A stretch of DNA of 64,000 bases, from NCBI GenBank assembly GCA_050633905.1, contig JBOEHJ010000013.1:1-64000 (forward strand), in the 5' to 3' direction. Shown piece by piece: positions 1 through 9,383 of the stretch (positions within the stretch are counted from its first letter, which is position 1; each line of letters opens with the position of its first letter). Below the pieces are notes generated by a model that saw nothing but the letters and a program-made list of their open reading frames with translations, did no database searches and was not told the DNA's origin. Source of the stretch: JANQPX01 sp050633905. Its GTDB lineage: Bacteria; Pseudomonadota; Alphaproteobacteria; Geminicoccales; Geminicoccaceae. The translations under genes were made by a program, and so were the position numbers.

Positions 1-219
1 GTGGAATGTCCACAACATTTCATTCCACTGACATCGCCAAGATCAACGATATACAATCAAGTTTCCATGGCTAGGCGCGGATATCAGTTGTTGAAGACAT
101 ACCACTGAGATGTGGCATGTCGACTAGGCAAAGGCCCTGAACGCCAAGCCGACAAAGGACCGCATACCGTTGGTTTTTCTGATACCTTCTTCGAAGGCGG
201 TCAAAACCAAATGAGATGG
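1..219. repeat. Cluster of GTGGTATGACCAC-family palindromes downstream of pgi
   Basis: No gene is seen here. The first 28 bases form an inverted repeat (GTGGAATG ... CATTCCAC) that resembles the ends of the dispersed repeat family found at 51716-51818. A second hairpin at 96-121 pairs GACATACCAC with GTGGCATGTC. A third copy at 213-228 runs over the pgi stop codon. Between the last two lies a stretch containing TTGGCGTTCAGG (minus-strand reading) that is also present in the copy at 62112-62250. I read this as one or two degenerate copies of the family; they may also help end pgi transcription. Confidence 0.6.
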
Positions 220-1866
220 TCACACCACCCGCATTGATTTGATGGTGTTGATCAGGCCGTTGGTGGAACTGTCGTGGGTGGTGATCGGATCATCGTTTTG
301 TAGTTCCGGCAGAACCACATTGGCGAGCTGCTTGCCGAGCTCGACGCCCCATTGATCGAAACTATTGATCCCCCAGATGATGCCCTGGCTGAAGATTTTA
401 TGCTCATAGAGGGCGATCAGACGGCCCAGCATCTGCGGGGTCAGTCTTGGGTAGAGGATCGAGTTGGTCGGCTTATTACCTTCGAACAACTTATGGGGTA
501 AAAGCGCCTCCAGCTCGGCGCCCGAATGCCCCTGCGCTTTGAGTTCGGCTCTTGCCTGATCAGCGGTTTTACCGAAAGCTAGCGCTTCGGTTTGGGCAAG
601 AAAATTGGCAAGCAGCTTGTCTTGGTGATCGCCGAGCGGCGTCTGGCTGTTGGCTGCTGCGATAAAGTCGGCTGGGATCAGCTCGGTGCCTTGGTGGATC
701 AGCTGATAGAAAGCATGCTGACCATTGGTCCCTGGCTCCCCCCAGATGATCGGTCCAGTGGCGTAATCTACCCGCTTACCATCGCGCTGGATGGTCTTGC
801 CATTGCTTTCCATGTCGCCCTGTTGAAGATAGGCGGCCAGGCGATGGAGATGTTGATCATAGGGAAGAACAGCGTGGCTCGATGCGCCCAAGGCATTGCG
901 ATACCAGATACCGAGAAGGGCGAGGAGGGCTGGCATATTGCGTTCAAGCGGTGTGGTGCGAAAATGTTCGTCCATTTGATGGGCGCCGTCGAGCAGCTCC
1001 AGGAAACGTTCCATGCCAACGGCGAGGATGATCGGTAGGCCGATCGCCGACCAGAGGCTGTAGCGTCCACCCACCCAATCCCAAAACTCGAACATATTGG
1101 TGGTGTCGATGCCAAAAGCCGCGACCGCTTCCTGATTGGTTGAAACGGCGACGAAGTGTTTGGCAATGGCTTCCTCATTGCCCAGATGGTCCAAGAGCCA
1201 GGCGCGCGCCGAGGCCGCATTGGTCATGGTTTCCTGGGTGGTGAAGGTCTTGGAGGCGATGATGAACAGGGTTCGGGCGGGATCCAGGCCGCTTAGCGTA
1301 TGGCTTAGATGAGCACCATCTACATTGGAGACGAAATGGGATCGGAGATCCGGCCTCGAATAGGGTTTCAAAGCTTCGCACACCATGAGCGGGCCAAGAT
1401 CGGAACCACCGATTCCGACATTGACGATATCGGTGATGGCATCACCGTTGAAACCTCGCCAAGCACCGGAACGGACGCTCTCCGAGAAGGCCTGCATGCG
1501 GTCAAGCACGGCACGGATATCGGGCATGATATCCTGGTCGTCGACGATGATCGGGCGGTCGGACCGGTTACGCAGGGCGATATGCAGGACCGCTCGATCT
1601 TCTGTTGTGTTGATCCGTTCGCCGGCGAACATGCGATCTCGCCAGCCTTCCAGATCGGCTTTTCGTGCAAGGTCTAGGAGTAGTCGGAAGGTGACATCGT
1701 TGATGCGGTTCTTCGAAAGGTCCAACAGAAGGCCGTCATCCTCGAAGGCATAGCGCTCGAAACGACCGGGATCTTCCGCGAAGAGGTCGCGCAGATGAAT
1801 TGCCTGCATGTCTTTGGCGTGATCAGCGAGGGCCTGCCAGGCAGGATTGGCGGTTAGCGACGGCAT
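220..1866 (-). CDS. pgi: Glucose-6-phosphate isomerase
   Basis: This cytosolic enzyme interconverts glucose 6-phosphate and fructose 6-phosphate. The 548-residue length is normal for the family. Two signatures are present: VGIGGSDLGP near residue 150 (phosphosugar-binding SIS fold) and GGRYSLWSAIGLPI near residue 270. The start was set at the second of two adjacent start codons (GTG-ATG), which has AGAGGAA about six bases upstream. The gene lies downstream of zwf on the same strand with about 270 bases between them, so the two may be co-expressed as the entry to the pentose phosphate or Entner-Doudoroff routes. Its last codons and the TGA stop lie inside a GTGGTGTGACCA repeat, so the C-terminal Arg-Val-Val is partly encoded by repeat sequence. 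Confidence 0.97.
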   Translation of the reverse strand: MPSLTANPAWQALADHAKDMQAIHLRDLFAEDPGRFERYAFEDDGLLLDLSKNRINDVTFRLLLDLARKADLEGWRDRMFAGERINTTEDRAVLHIALRNRSDRPIIVDDQDIMPDIRAVLDRMQAFSESVRSGAWRGFNGDAITDIVNVGIGGSDLGPLMVCEALKPYSRPDLRSHFVSNVDGAHLSHTLSGLDPARTLFIIASKTFTTQETMTNAASARAWLLDHLGNEEAIAKHFVAVSTNQEAVAAFGIDTTNMFEFWDWVGGRYSLWSAIGLPIILAVGMERFLELLDGAHQMDEHFRTTPLERNMPALLALLGIWYRNALGASSHAVLPYDQHLHRLAAYLQQGDMESNGKTIQRDGKRVDYATGPIIWGEPGTNGQHAFYQLIHQGTELIPADFIAAANSQTPLGDHQDKLLANFLAQTEALAFGKTADQARAELKAQGHSGAELEALLPHKLFEGNKPTNSILYPRLTPQMLGRLIALYEHKIFSQGIIWGINSFDQWGVELGKQLANVVLPELQNDDPITTHDSSTNGLINTIKSMRVV

Positions 1867-1925
1867 CACATTTCCTCTAAATCTCAGGGCGTTTTAAGCT
1901 TGCTTGGTTAAGTTTTCGTAAAGCC

Positions 1926-2142
1926 TAGCGGTATGACCACATCGTTTGATTCCTACGGCCGTCGAAGAAAGAGCCAAGAAATCCAATGGTATACAGACCT
2001 TCGTCGGGATGAAGTCGGGAGTTTGTCGTCTCAATCTCGCCACGAAAGCCTTATCCAGCCCGCTACCAGTCTTGAAACCCTGGCCGCATACCATCGGTCT
2101 TGGTGATACCGGTGAAAACTAAATGATGTGGCCACGCCACTA
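1926..2142. repeat. GTGGTATGACCAC-family palindromic repeat between zwf and pgi
   Basis: The ends TAGCGGTATGACCACATC (1926-1943) and GATGTGGCCACGCCACTA (2125-2142) are inverted copies of each other. The right end contains the zwf stop codon: TAG followed by TGGCGTGGCCACATC on the minus strand. Sequence inside the right end (ATTTAGTTTTCACCGGTATC) resembles the sequence after the iclR-type gene at 26805 and part of that after pgi. The element fills the zwf-pgi spacer; it could be an inert mobile palindrome or affect read-through into pgi. Confidence 0.7.
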
Positions 2143-3615
2143 GCCTTCATACCAGGTGCTGCCATCCCGCTCGATCAAGGCAATGGCGGCGGTCGGGCCC
2201 CAGGTGCCGGCGGCATAAGTTTTGGGTGGTTCCCGTTCTTGCGCCCAACCTTCCAAAATGGGCTCAACCCAGGTCCAGGCGGCCTCGACCTCATCGCGCC
2301 GCATGAAGAGCGTGGGATTGCCGCGCACGACATCCATCAAGAGACGCTCATAGGCATCGGGATAGCGAACCTTGAAGGTCTCGGCGAAGGACAAATTCAG
2401 TGCTGCCTGGCGAAGCCGCATGCCGCCTGGGCCTGGGTCCTTGGCCATCAAGGAGAGTTCCATCCCCTCATCCGGCTGCAGCCGCACGATGAGGCTATTT
2501 GCGGTGATGTCTTCTGCCGGCATGTTGAAGATCGAATGGGGGATGTTCTTGAACTGAATGACGATTTCGGAGGTGCGCGTTGGCAGGCGCTTGCCGGTGC
2601 GTAGATAAAAGGGAACCCCCGCCCAGCGCCAGTTCTCTATCTCGGCTTTCAAGGCGACGAAGGTCTCGGTCTGACTGCCGTCGGTCTGGTCGATTTCGTC
2701 CCGATAAGCGGGAACGGGATGGCCATCCGATGATCCGGCCCGATATTGCCCGCGGACGGTCTTCTGCGCGATGCTGGCGGTATCAAAGGGTTGCAAGGCG
2801 CGCAGCACCTTCAGCTTTTCATCGCGTACGGCATCGGCTGTAAAGCAGGTGGGCGCCTCCATCGCAACGAGGCATAGGAGCTGCAGAATATGGTTCTGCA
2901 CCATATCGCGCATCGCGCCTGATCTATCATAATAGCCACCTCGGCCTTCGACGCCGATGGTCTCGGCAACGGTGATCTGCACATGATCGACGGCGGATGA
3001 GTTCCAGAGCGGTTCGAACATGGAATTGGCAAAGCGCAGCGCCATCAGGTTCTGCACGGTTTCCTTGCCGAGATAATGATCAATCCGATAAATCTGATGC
3101 TCGTTGAAAACCTGGCCGACGGCATCGTTGATCGACTTGGCCGAAGCGAGATCCTGGCCAATCGGCTTTTCCAGGACCACGCGAGTCTCCGGTGTATTGA
3201 GCCCGGAGTCGCCGATGCGTCGGCAGATATCGCCAAAGAGCCGTGGTGCTGTTGCCAGGTAAAAAACACGAACGCGATCTTCCTTGCCCTCCAGTAAACC
3301 TTGAAGATCGTTCCAGCCACCATCACCGGTGGCATCCAGGGTGACGTGATGAAGGCGGCCGAGGAACCGAGATAGATGATGCTCGTCGATTAAGGCCTCG
3401 TCGACATGCTCGCGGATCGCTTGCTCGATGAAGGCGATATAGCTTTCCCGACCGTAATCCTGTCTTGAAATGCCGATGATACGGCTGTCGCTCGGCATCT
3501 GCTCATCGCAATCGCGTTGAAAGAGCGCTGGCATGAGCTTCCGTTGAGCGAGATCGCCCGTACCTCCAAACACGACCAGATCGAATAGCTGCACGGCAAT
3601 GATTTGGGCGGTCAT
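2140..3615 (-). CDS. zwf: Glucose-6-phosphate 1-dehydrogenase
   Basis: It oxidises glucose 6-phosphate to 6-phosphogluconolactone with NAD(P)+, the first step of the oxidative pentose phosphate and Entner-Doudoroff pathways. The N-terminal dinucleotide-binding motif FGGTGDLAQRK spans residues 16-26, EKPIG is at 149-153, and the active-site signature DHYLGKE is at 179-185. The length of 491 residues is typical. The ATG start has GGAGC upstream at good spacing. Neither the lactonase gene (pgl) nor edd/eda follows; pgi comes next. The TAG stop is the first triplet of a dispersed palindromic repeat. Confidence 0.97.
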   Translation of the reverse strand: MTAQIIAVQLFDLVVFGGTGDLAQRKLMPALFQRDCDEQMPSDSRIIGISRQDYGRESYIAFIEQAIREHVDEALIDEHHLSRFLGRLHHVTLDATGDGGWNDLQGLLEGKEDRVRVFYLATAPRLFGDICRRIGDSGLNTPETRVVLEKPIGQDLASAKSINDAVGQVFNEHQIYRIDHYLGKETVQNLMALRFANSMFEPLWNSSAVDHVQITVAETIGVEGRGGYYDRSGAMRDMVQNHILQLLCLVAMEAPTCFTADAVRDEKLKVLRALQPFDTASIAQKTVRGQYRAGSSDGHPVPAYRDEIDQTDGSQTETFVALKAEIENWRWAGVPFYLRTGKRLPTRTSEIVIQFKNIPHSIFNMPAEDITANSLIVRLQPDEGMELSLMAKDPGPGGMRLRQAALNLSFAETFKVRYPDAYERLLMDVVRGNPTLFMRRDEVEAAWTWVEPILEGWAQEREPPKTYAAGTWGPTAAIALIERDGSTWYEG

Positions 3616-3912
3616 GATGGCAAGAGCTCCAGGTCTTTCGGTTTGATCATCGGTCAGCTAACGCAAGGATTGTGCCAAGAAGGAGGGAGGTTCTCTTTCT
3701 AACAAGCAGAAGAAAGTCGAGTTTTTCCTGATCATTTTGAGCTTCCGATGGCCTTAGCGAACATCGGGGGATCCTGCAAGCGCTACTTGGCGCATTCTCC
3801 AGCCATGGGGAACCTGTCCATTCTTCCGTCCAACGATCAGGTGACGCGAGACGCCAAGGTTGATTGGGTGGATGGGCGGGGAGATGATGGCGCCCTTTGA
3901 TCGATGAGATTC
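3616..3912. other. Intergenic spacer, no gene recognised
   Basis: About 300 bases lie between the start of zwf and the end of the flavoprotein gene, both on the minus strand. I see no convincing small gene, strong hairpin or repeat. The promoter of zwf is presumably here, but I could not identify convincing -35/-10 boxes. Confidence 0.4.
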
Positions 3913-6333
3913 TCAGATGGAAAGAGGCTGCTCATCGGGATCCAAGGGCGGCTTTTCCAGAACCTTGGCGTGCCGTCGCTCGCCGAGAATGTCGATCGAC
4001 AGCTCCATGCCAGGTTTTGCCTTATCGATGGGGACGAGAACTTGCGCAAGGCTCATATCGACATTGTGCCCGAAGCCGCCAGTTATCACCGATCCGATGA
4101 CAATATCGTGATAATAAACCGGTTCGCCACCGAGCACGTCGGCATCCCTAGCATCAACCTCCAACAGCACACGCTTGCGTGTGGTGTCGTCTTCGAGCCC
4201 TCTGATCAAAGCACTTCGACCGATGAAGTCTTGCTTATTGAAGTCGACCAGATCTTCAATGCCCGCTTCGCTAGGTGTGAGCTCCGAGATCGTATGGCCG
4301 GCAAAGCGATCATAACCGGCCTCGAGGGCGAGCGTGTCGAGGGCTAGGGCGCCGACATCGATCAAGCCAAGATCTTGACCTGCGATGAACAGTGCTTCGT
4401 AGACCGTTGCCTGATATTCCATGGGAACATGGAGCTCATAGGCAAGATCGCCAGTAAGTGAATGGCGCATGACCAAAGCAGGGGCACCGGCCACTTCGAT
4501 CTCGGCCATCTGCTGATGAGGCAATGCCTTTTCCGAGACATCCTCCTGGGTGACCCTCGTCAGCAGGATTCTGGCCTTGGGCCCAGCGATCGCCAGCACA
4601 GCATAGCGCATGGAGACGGGCGCATAGATCATGCCATTACCCGCTAGATGCTGCTCAAAGTAACGTTGGTGAAATCGTTCCGCGGCTGCCGGCCCGATGA
4701 GATAAAAACCCTCATCACTGATGCGAACAAGGGTGAACAGACCGCTGATCCGTCCTTGCCGGTTCAGCATCAGGGCATCGCTAATCTGGCCGATATTCCG
4801 CGGGAGCTTTGAGGCGAGCAAATGGTCGAGTGAAGCTTCCGCCTCCGGTCCCTCGATCACATGCTTGGCAAAGGTCATGGTCAGATCGGCGATGCCGACC
4901 GCCTGGCGAAGCTGTCGGCATTCGCGGCCGACGGCCTGGAACCAGGGGCCGCGCTTCAGGGTCGTTGCGGCCTGGCGTTCCTTTCCGGATTGCGCAAACC
5001 AACAAGGGCGTTCCCAACCAAAGAGAGCATCGAACTGAGCCCCCCTGGCGGCAAGCTGATGATGAATGGAGCTGCGTTTCAAGGGGCGCCCGGCGGGCAG
5101 GTGGTAATGGGGAAAATCGATGGCAAAGGAGCGGCGATAAGCTTCTTTCGCGGTTGCGACGGTATAGCTTTGTCGTGCGAAAGCGCCAAAACGGGTGACA
5201 TCGACGGCGAACAGATCGAGCGGCGGTTCGCCCTCGATGATCCATTCGGCCAAGGCTTTTCCAGCACCGCCCGCAAGCGAAAGCCCGTCCATGAAACCGC
5301 AGGCGACGTAGAAATTGCAATAGCCCGGAAGAGGGCCGATTAGCGGCCGCCCATCGGGTGTTACCGTCAAAGGGCCGTTGATCGGTGATTTGAGCACGGC
5401 ACCCTTCAGGCTGGGCACGCGCTTGACGGCATGGGCCAAATAAGATTTCAGCCGTTCCGGCACATCGGGCAGTAGATCGCTGCCGTAGTCCTCGGGGATG
5501 CCATCGAGCGCCCAGCATTGGGCATCGCCATCAAAGGCCTCGATCAAAAGACCATCGCGCTCGCAGCGCATCTGGAACGAGGCATCTGGCTCGTAGAAGG
5601 AAGGTAGAACGCTGCTGGCGCTACGGATCTCCGCGATCGGCTCGGTGACGACATATTGATGCTCGATCGCCACCATCGGTAGCTCGAGGCCGATCATCGC
5701 CATGATGTCGTTGGCCCAGAGCCCGGCGGCATTGACGACGACATCGGCCACGATCTCACCCTGATTGGTGATGATCAGCCAGGAGCCATCCGGCTCTTCG
5801 GACATGGCCATGACCGTCGTCTGCTGTTCGATCTCGGCACCGTTGTCTTCTGCAGCGCGCGCCAGGGCATGGGTCAGGTCGTAGGGGTCCACATGGCCAG
5901 CAAGGGGATCGTAAAGACCACCCACAATGCCGGTGGGATCGAGCAGGGGGTGATGATCGACAATCTCTCGCCTGGTCATGACAACATGGGGCAGGGCAAG
6001 TGAACGGCCACGGGCAGCTTGCAACTTGAGGGCTGTGAGGCGTTCCTCGGACGAGGCGAGAATCATGCCGCCGGTTCGATGAGTCTTGAAGAAGATGTCG
6101 GAATCAGCGGCAAGTCGTTCATAGAGCTGAACGCTCTCATCGCGCAGCCTGATCAGGTTGGGGCGCGGGTCGAAACGCGAAACATGGCCAGCCGCATGCC
6201 AGGTGGAACCGGCGGTCAGCTCGGTTTTTTCCAAAAGCGTCACATTCTGCCAGCCGAGAGACGCCAGATGATAGAGAATGCTGCAGCCGACAATGCCGCC
6301 GCCGATCACCACGACTTGAGCATGATCTCTCAT
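3913..6333 (-). CDS. Dimethylglycine/sarcosine dehydrogenase-type FAD protein with GcvT-like C-terminus
   Basis: This is an 806-residue two-part flavoenzyme. Residues 1-380 form a DAO-type FAD oxidoreductase with the Rossmann motif GGGIVG at 11-16 and STWHAAGH at 43-50. The histidine in that motif carries covalent FAD in mammalian dimethylglycine dehydrogenase. The C-terminal half (about 430-800) is a GcvT/aminomethyltransferase-like fold that binds tetrahydrofolate in characterised relatives. The likely reaction is demethylation of an N-methylated amine such as dimethylglycine or sarcosine, passing C1 units to folate. That would fit a cell that also has serine-cycle genes at 22-26 kb, but the link is inferred. 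The exact substrate cannot be read from sequence. It stands alone, with no soxBDAG or betaine genes beside it. Confidence 0.85.
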   Translation of the reverse strand: MRDHAQVVVIGGGIVGCSILYHLASLGWQNVTLLEKTELTAGSTWHAAGHVSRFDPRPNLIRLRDESVQLYERLAADSDIFFKTHRTGGMILASSEERLTALKLQAARGRSLALPHVVMTRREIVDHHPLLDPTGIVGGLYDPLAGHVDPYDLTHALARAAEDNGAEIEQQTTVMAMSEEPDGSWLIITNQGEIVADVVVNAAGLWANDIMAMIGLELPMVAIEHQYVVTEPIAEIRSASSVLPSFYEPDASFQMRCERDGLLIEAFDGDAQCWALDGIPEDYGSDLLPDVPERLKSYLAHAVKRVPSLKGAVLKSPINGPLTVTPDGRPLIGPLPGYCNFYVACGFMDGLSLAGGAGKALAEWIIEGEPPLDLFAVDVTRFGAFARQSYTVATAKEAYRRSFAIDFPHYHLPAGRPLKRSSIHHQLAARGAQFDALFGWERPCWFAQSGKERQAATTLKRGPWFQAVGRECRQLRQAVGIADLTMTFAKHVIEGPEAEASLDHLLASKLPRNIGQISDALMLNRQGRISGLFTLVRISDEGFYLIGPAAAERFHQRYFEQHLAGNGMIYAPVSMRYAVLAIAGPKARILLTRVTQEDVSEKALPHQQMAEIEVAGAPALVMRHSLTGDLAYELHVPMEYQATVYEALFIAGQDLGLIDVGALALDTLALEAGYDRFAGHTISELTPSEAGIEDLVDFNKQDFIGRSALIRGLEDDTTRKRVLLEVDARDADVLGGEPVYYHDIVIGSVITGGFGHNVDMSLAQVLVPIDKAKPGMELSIDILGERRHAKVLEKPPLDPDEQPLSI

Positions 6334-6640
6334 TTCCTGAAGGGCACTCCGTTCATGGAGATCTGCTCGTTTGTCGGCAGCCAGGATCAGTCATGAAGGG
6401 GCGTCGGTATTCTCGATGTCGTTGCATGAAGGCCTACGAGCAATCGTCTATCCAAATCGAACCAAAGCAGCATGAGCATAGCCTGCCACCAAGCTCTTCG
6501 GCTCGCCAGGGTTAACGGCAGTGCTGTCCTGGGAAAAATGAGGGAAAACCGCCATGCCCGACTGGTCGCGGAGGCAAAAGATCAAAAAATTGAGCAAAAA
6601 AAAAACCCCGGTGCTTGCGGCACCGGGGGCGTGTCGAATG
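6334..6640. other. Intergenic spacer with one terminator
   Basis: Apart from the terminator at 6596-6629 I see no gene here. It lies upstream of the flavoprotein gene, so it should also contain that gene's promoter. Confidence 0.4.
6596..6629 (-). terminator. Rho-independent terminator after the coiled-coil/HhH gene
   Basis: On the minus strand, CCCCGGTGC-CGCAA-GCACCGGGG forms a perfect nine-base-pair GC-rich stem directly followed by ten T residues. It begins about a dozen bases after the stop codon of the gene at 6641-7762. This is a textbook intrinsic terminator. Confidence 0.92.
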
Positions 6641-7762
6641 CTATGTGCGCTTACTGAACTCGGTCTCGCCGCCGGCGGCAAGGATCTTCGCCTGATCGAT
6701 CCAGTTTTCACGATCGATGCGACCTTTGAAACGCAGATGCCGGTCAACCCAAGCAACATTATCCCTGTTGAATTCGGCGATCTGGGAAAAATGAAAGATG
6801 CCGAGACCGTTCAAGGTTTTTTCCAGTTTTGGTCCGACACCGCTGATGCGCTTTAGATCATCGGCTTTACCGCCGCGCGCTTCGGCTAATTTCGCGGGCT
6901 GAACACCCTCGTTTTCCTCAGCCTCCGACCGATTGCCAGCCGAGCCACTGCTGAAGCCTTGGCCACCGGATTCGGCGAGTTGAGAAGGTGCGGCCGCCCT
7001 TTGGGTATAGCGCTGATCCGAGCCGCCAGACTGTCCACCGCCTTCTATGCTGCGAAGGCCCGAGCTACCCGATGCGCCACCGGTACCAGCGCCGCTGCCA
7101 CCGGAACTACTGCCAGCGGTACCTGAGGGCCTCGATACGCTGCTTCCAGCACCACCCATGATCCCCATTGCGCTGCTCGATGAAGGCGAGCCACCCGCTG
7201 TGCCGCCGCTCCGTCGAAGATCGGCGATCGTGGCATTGAGGCGGTCAACCTCGTTCTTGCAGTTCGCATTGGCGGATTTGGCATCTTTCAACGAAACCTC
7301 AAGGGCGGCTGTTCGCTCATTCGCCGCTGTGAGTTCCCGTCCGAGGCGGCCAGCATCACCGCCGGCTTCCTGCAATTTGCCAAGGTCTGCGCGCAGCTTG
7401 CCAAGTTCGCTATCCCTGGAAGCCAGATCGGCTTTCAGACTCGCTGTCAGCTTATCCGCATCGCCGGAGGCGGCAGTCTTGGTCTCATAATCACGCTTCA
7501 ATTGTTGAAGTTGGGTGTTATGGGTTTCAGACAGGCGCTTGATCTCCGCTTCCAACTTTGCCTTGGCTTCGTTCGACTGAGTCAGTTCGCCGACAAACCG
7601 ATCGCGCTCGCCCTCGACCTCGCCAAGCTTGGTGCGCCATCGGTTGTCCAGATCTTGTAACTCAGATTGAAATCTGTTGCCGCGCAACAGCCAGCCGATG
7701 ATGAAACCGAGCGCTGCTGCCAAGAGTAGGAAAAAGATGATTTGAAAGCTCAGATAGCCCAA
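6641..7762 (-). CDS. Membrane-anchored coiled-coil protein with C-terminal helix-hairpin-helix domain
   Basis: This 373-residue protein has no firm function. Residues 4-26 form one transmembrane helix. A long charged coiled coil follows (about 35-185), then a Gly/Ser-rich linker (about 190-285), and a C-terminal domain with DLKRISGVGPKLEKTLNGLG, a helix-hairpin-helix of the kind that binds DNA non-specifically. The start is TTG, chosen because AAGGAGAGG lies seven bases upstream. A strong terminator follows, so it ends a transcription unit. Its C-terminus (WIDQAKIL) resembles that of the DUF4332-type protein at 8482-8889. It might tether nucleic acid to the membrane, but that is inference. 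Confidence 0.8.
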   Translation of the reverse strand: MGYLSFQIIFFLLLAAALGFIIGWLLRGNRFQSELQDLDNRWRTKLGEVEGERDRFVGELTQSNEAKAKLEAEIKRLSETHNTQLQQLKRDYETKTAASGDADKLTASLKADLASRDSELGKLRADLGKLQEAGGDAGRLGRELTAANERTAALEVSLKDAKSANANCKNEVDRLNATIADLRRSGGTAGGSPSSSSAMGIMGGAGSSVSRPSGTAGSSSGGSGAGTGGASGSSGLRSIEGGGQSGGSDQRYTQRAAAPSQLAESGGQGFSSGSAGNRSEAEENEGVQPAKLAEARGGKADDLKRISGVGPKLEKTLNGLGIFHFSQIAEFNRDNVAWVDRHLRFKGRIDRENWIDQAKILAAGGETEFSKRT

Positions 7763-7918
7763 GGTGCCTCTCCTTTACGTCGACGATCAATCGGTCTTGC
7801 TCGCGATGATCATTCTTCTATCGCCGCCTCTTGATCTTTGATTGTTTCAACATCGTTGCGTTACCGAAATGATTCACGGTGCCTGGCCCATCGATGGAAT
7901 GGACCAAGTTAGCAACGA

Positions 7919-8200
7919 TTATGGCTTGGCTGTTTCGTCATGGACGACCCTGATGCCCCAGACATCCGAAAGGGTCTCAACAGCACTCTTAACGGCGTCG
8001 TCGTCAGGTGCTTCGCCGGACAGGGTCGCATCCCGTCCATCCAACTCGACTGAGGCCCATTCCTGTCCAACGGCTGTGAGGTCATCGAGACTGCGCTCGG
8101 CCAAGTCATCCTCGATCCACCCACCAGCAAGGACAATGGTGAGAACGGCAAGCAGCAGAAAGCAAACCACGCCCACCCCGAGAATAGATGTTGTTTTCAT
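7919..8200 (-). CDS. Small membrane-anchored BON-like domain protein
   Basis: This 93-residue protein starts with a hydrophobic anchor or signal (residues 5-26). The rest resembles a BON domain: WASVELDGRDATLSGEAPD, a helix, then VWGIRVVHDET, the pattern seen in BON repeats of OmpA-family envelope proteins. It probably sits in the periplasm or outer face of the inner membrane. The ATG was chosen over an upstream in-frame start because a GGGGG tract lies about seven bases before it. It lies between two helix-hairpin-helix genes on the same strand. Confidence 0.7.
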   Translation of the reverse strand: MKTTSILGVGVVCFLLLAVLTIVLAGGWIEDDLAERSLDDLTAVGQEWASVELDGRDATLSGEAPDDDAVKSAVETLSDVWGIRVVHDETAKP

Positions 8201-8481
8201 CGACGACCCCCAAAGTTTTCCTTTGATTTCTTTATTATAGCTAATTTCGACAGGAATGCGACACTTTGCCCGGATCACAGATCCAGCGGTGCGATCCTAT
8301 CGCCTACGGCGCCTCAAACAGAGCCTGTTCTCAAAACCTATCTGTTGACCAAAGCGGTCATCGAGCGAATGATGAGCCTACTCATCCCCCCGACCAAGAT
8401 GATCACCACACCACATAACGCCCATCCGTGATGAGCCCCAGAGAACGCGTCGAAACCGATCCTCTCGATGACCGGCTCAGA

Positions 8482-8889
8482 TCAATGGGTGATCATCGGT
8501 GGCAGGCTTTTCGCTTGGTCGACCCATGCGGTGACTTGCTTTTCCGAGGGGGTTGCCCTGGTTAGCTTTTTCTCAGCATTCACTTCTTTCATCTTGGCGG
8601 TCAGGTTATCGGCACGGCGGTTACGCAGTTCTTTGACCGTGTCGACACCGGCAGCTTCGAGAAGCTCCGAGAATTGCTTGCCAATGCCGCTGATCCGCAT
8701 CAGATCCGCAAGATTGGCCCATTTTAGGAGTTGACTATCATCAAGGCCCGTCGTGCCGGCAACCTCGCGACGCCCTTTAGCACTGGCGCAGCGATCGAGC
8801 AGCTTCTTGGTATTGGTAATGCCAGCCGCCGACAGTTTCTTGCCATAGGCTGGGCCAATCCCTTCGATCTCTTCAATCGGATAATTCAT
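8482..8889 (-). CDS. DUF4332-type helix-hairpin-helix protein
   Basis: The 135-residue protein carries two helix-hairpin-helix-like units: IEGIGPAYGKKLSAAGI near the N-terminus and LMRISGIGKQFSELLEAAGV in the middle. This pattern is typical of DUF4332 proteins, whose function is unknown. GGAGG stands nine bases before the ATG. The tail WVDQAKSLP matches WIDQAKILA at the end of the membrane-anchored protein at 6641-7762, suggesting that the two C-terminal domains are related. No partner enzyme is visible. Confidence 0.75.
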   Translation of the reverse strand: MNYPIEEIEGIGPAYGKKLSAAGITNTKKLLDRCASAKGRREVAGTTGLDDSQLLKWANLADLMRISGIGKQFSELLEAAGVDTVKELRNRRADNLTAKMKEVNAEKKLTRATPSEKQVTAWVDQAKSLPPMITH

Positions 8890-8918
8890 CGATCAAACCT
8901 CCATGATCTGACAATCAA

Positions 8919-8950
8919 CCCCTCTCCGATAAGAAGCTCTCAGAGAGGGG
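8919..8950 (-). terminator. Possible terminator after mscL
   Basis: CCCCTCTC pairs with GAGAGGGG around a 16-base loop, just past the mscL stop codon. On the minus strand the stem is followed by a modest T-containing stretch (TTGATTGTC), so termination would be weak. Confidence 0.45.
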
Positions 8951-8978
8951 AGGATGTCACGTTGGCCTTACCCGCTGA

Positions 8979-9383
8979 CTATTTCTTCAGCAGATCGCGA
9001 ATTTCACCAAGGAGAACGACATCCTCGGCAGGGGCTGCCGGCTCTTCCTCTTTGGCCTTGGATGCTTTGTTGACGGCCTTGACCATCATGAACAGAACAA
9101 AGCCAACAATCACAAGCGTAATAATCGTATTGATCAAGGCACCATAGCCGATCACAGGTGCGCCAGCATCTTTCGCTGCTTGCAAGGAGTCGAAGGTGGC
9201 GTCACCGAGATTGATGAAGTTGTTCGTGAAATCAGCGCCGCCAGTGAGAAACCCTACGATCGGCATGATAATATCTTCGACCAACGAATTGACAACCGCG
9301 CTGAAAGCGGCACCGATGATAATACCAACCGCCATGTCGAACGCGTTACCGCGTAGAATAAAATCTTTAAACTCGTTGATCAT
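8979..9383 (-). CDS. mscL: Large-conductance mechanosensitive channel
   Basis: MscL is a homopentameric inner-membrane channel that opens under high membrane tension and releases solutes on hypo-osmotic shock. The 134-residue protein has the canonical pattern: MINEFKDFILRGNAFDMAVG, TM1 up to about residue 45 with the conserved DIIMP turn, a periplasmic loop, TM2 (about 80-103, containing VIVGFVLFMMVKA) and a cytoplasmic helix ending in EIRDLLKK. AGGAG precedes the ATG. It stands alone between DUF4332 and nicotinate phosphoribosyltransferase genes. Confidence 0.96.
   Translation of the reverse strand: MINEFKDFILRGNAFDMAVGIIIGAAFSAVVNSLVEDIIMPIVGFLTGGADFTNNFINLGDATFDSLQAAKDAGAPVIGYGALINTIITLVIVGFVLFMMVKAVNKASKAKEEEPAAPAEDVVLLGEIRDLLKK

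Noticed and set aside
8319..8345. GAGCCTGTTCTCAAAACC, similar to the end of an IS5-type element
   Set aside because: Only one end is seen, with no inverted partner, transposase fragment or target duplication nearby.
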